Part shown: positions 5,487 to 6,136 of the stretch, piece after piece
How the letters are laid out: each line of letters starts with the position of its first letter
How positions within the stretch are numbered: position 1 is the first letter of the stretch
From: Oligoflexus sp.
Lineage (GTDB): Bacteria > Bdellovibrionota_B > Oligoflexia > Oligoflexales > Oligoflexaceae
Assembly (NCBI GenBank): GCA_030151925.1
Contig: JASLCY010000030.1
Coordinates: 1-6,136 of the forward strand
Reading direction: 5' to 3'
DNA length: 6,136 nucleotides
Position numbers and translations under genes: made by a program
The notes under the pieces: model-generated
The model's database searches: none
What the model was told of the DNA's origin: nothing
What the model saw: only the letters and a program-made list of their open reading frames with translations

Positions 5487-6136
5487 TTAGATATCAGGGA
5501 TGGTCATGATCAGAGGCTGCCCTTTGGTGATGACCATCGTGTGCTCGTACTGGGCCGTGAGGAACTTCTTGTGCGTGAAGAGCGTCCAGCCGTCGTCGCT
5601 GTCCTCGACTTCCGTCGCGCCCGTAGAGAGGAAAGGCTCGATGGTGATCACCATGCCTTCCTTGAGGTAACGCGGATCCCGAGCATCGTAGAACGAGGCG
5701 ATGAATTCCGGCGCTTCGTGCAGGGAACGCCCGACGCCGTGGCTGCCGAGGTTCTTGATCACGGTGAGGTTGTGGTGCTTGGCGGTCGATTCGATCGCCC
5801 GGCCGATCTCATTGATCTTCTGCCCGGCGCGCGCCGCGAGGATAGCGTTGTCGAGGGCGCGGCGCGTGGAATCGCAGAGGTGGCGCTTGACCTTGTTCTC
5901 GGGCGGGACGATGAAGGAGCCGCCGGTGTCCCCGAAGTAGCCGTTCATCTCCGCCGAGACGTCGATATTGATGAGGTCGCCCGCCTGGATGCGGCGATCG
6001 CCCGGGATGCCGTGCGCGACCTCGTTGTTCAGGCTGATGCACGTTCCACCAGGAAATTTATACATCAGTCTTGGAGCCGATTGCGCGCCGGCTTTATTCA
6101 AGTAGTCCTCGCCAAGTTTATCGAGCTCACGAGTCG
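5487..6136 (-). CDS. map: Type I methionine aminopeptidase, 5' end missing (runs off right edge)
   Basis: Metal-dependent enzyme that removes the initiator methionine from new cytoplasmic proteins. The frame is open to the right edge: TRELDKLGEDYLNKAGAQSAP is continuous and matches the family, so a TTG at 6101 is internal and the true start lies outside the window. Numbering from that TTG, the five metal ligands are D47 (NIDVSAE), D58 (GDTG), H121 (SHGVGRSLHE), E155 (TIEPF) and E186 (QYEHT). Their spacing agrees with E. coli D97, D108, H171, E204 and E235 to within one residue. H30 in EVAHGIPGD corresponds to E. coli H79. The segment STGATEVEDSDDGWTLFT resembles the Bacillus MapB/YflG branch more than E. 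coli Map, judged from memory. The residue before the ligand His is Ser, where Gly is usual. The stop is 9 bp from the convergent SDR stop. Confidence 0.95.
   Translation of the reverse strand, partial: TRELDKLGEDYLNKAGAQSAPRLMYKFPGGTCISLNNEVAHGIPGDRRIQAGDLINIDVSAEMNGYFGDTGGSFIVPPENKVKRHLCDSTRRALDNAILAARAGQKINEIGRAIESTAKHHNLTVIKNLGSHGVGRSLHEAPEFIASFYDARDPRYLKEGMVITIEPFLSTGATEVEDSDDGWTLFTHKKFLTAQYEHTMVITKGQPLIMTIPDI

Noticed and set aside
5487..6101. Methionine aminopeptidase starting at TTG 6101
   Set aside because: The frame stays open to the window edge and the upstream residues match the family, so the TTG is internal and the gene is cut by the edge.
1..6136. CRISPR array, tRNA, rRNA, insertion sequence, toxin-antitoxin pair or phage-defence genes
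   Set aside because: I found no spaced direct repeats, cloverleaf-like sequence, transposase motif or terminal inverted repeats, and all substantial genes have other assignments.

Overview
The window carries a compact bacterial non-homologous end-joining (NHEJ) locus with ordinary housekeeping or stress neighbours. Coding DNA is GC-rich by eye and the one sizeable intergenic stretch (4349-4595) is visibly AT-richer. A Sec signal peptide, a candidate lipoprotein signal and a LigD with the Pseudomonas-type domain order (phosphoesterase, ligase, polymerase) suggest a Gram-negative such as a proteobacterium, a Bdellovibrio-like bacterium or an acidobacterium. No rRNA, tRNA or clade marker is present, so the assignment is loose.

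Layout. On the minus strand, reading right to left from 4348, come a 71-residue candidate lipoprotein (4348-4133), ku (4102-3200) and ligD (3195-472). The gaps are 30 nt and 4 nt, so the three are probably one operon. After a 61-nt gap comes the first part of a secreted protein of unknown function (410 to the left edge). On the plus strand, 4596-5477 encodes a short-chain dehydrogenase/reductase of the general-stress-protein type. It is divergent from the ku operon across 247 bp. Its stop lies 9 bp from the stop of a convergent methionine aminopeptidase gene, whose 5' end runs off the right edge.

How the genes work together. Ku binds double-strand ends and recruits LigD, which processes, fills and seals them. 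Both proteins have lysine/alanine-rich basic tails that are encoded next to each other, and the LigD tail contains a 42-bp tandem duplication. The SDR is probably a stress-linked NAD(P)-dependent oxidoreductase. It is not an NHEJ component, but a shared stress response with ku-ligD is plausible.

The most notable non-coding signal is a 30-nt imperfect hairpin (4560-4589) that pairs the SDR Shine-Dalgarno sequence, as an RNA thermometer or other translational switch would. The same intergenic region holds a possible ECF-sigma-type promoter and an attenuator-like hairpin plus T-tract facing the ku operon; both are weak. I found no CRISPR array, insertion sequence, RNA gene or clearly new multigene system. 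Long plus-strand open frames opposite ku and ligD look like shadows in GC-rich DNA.
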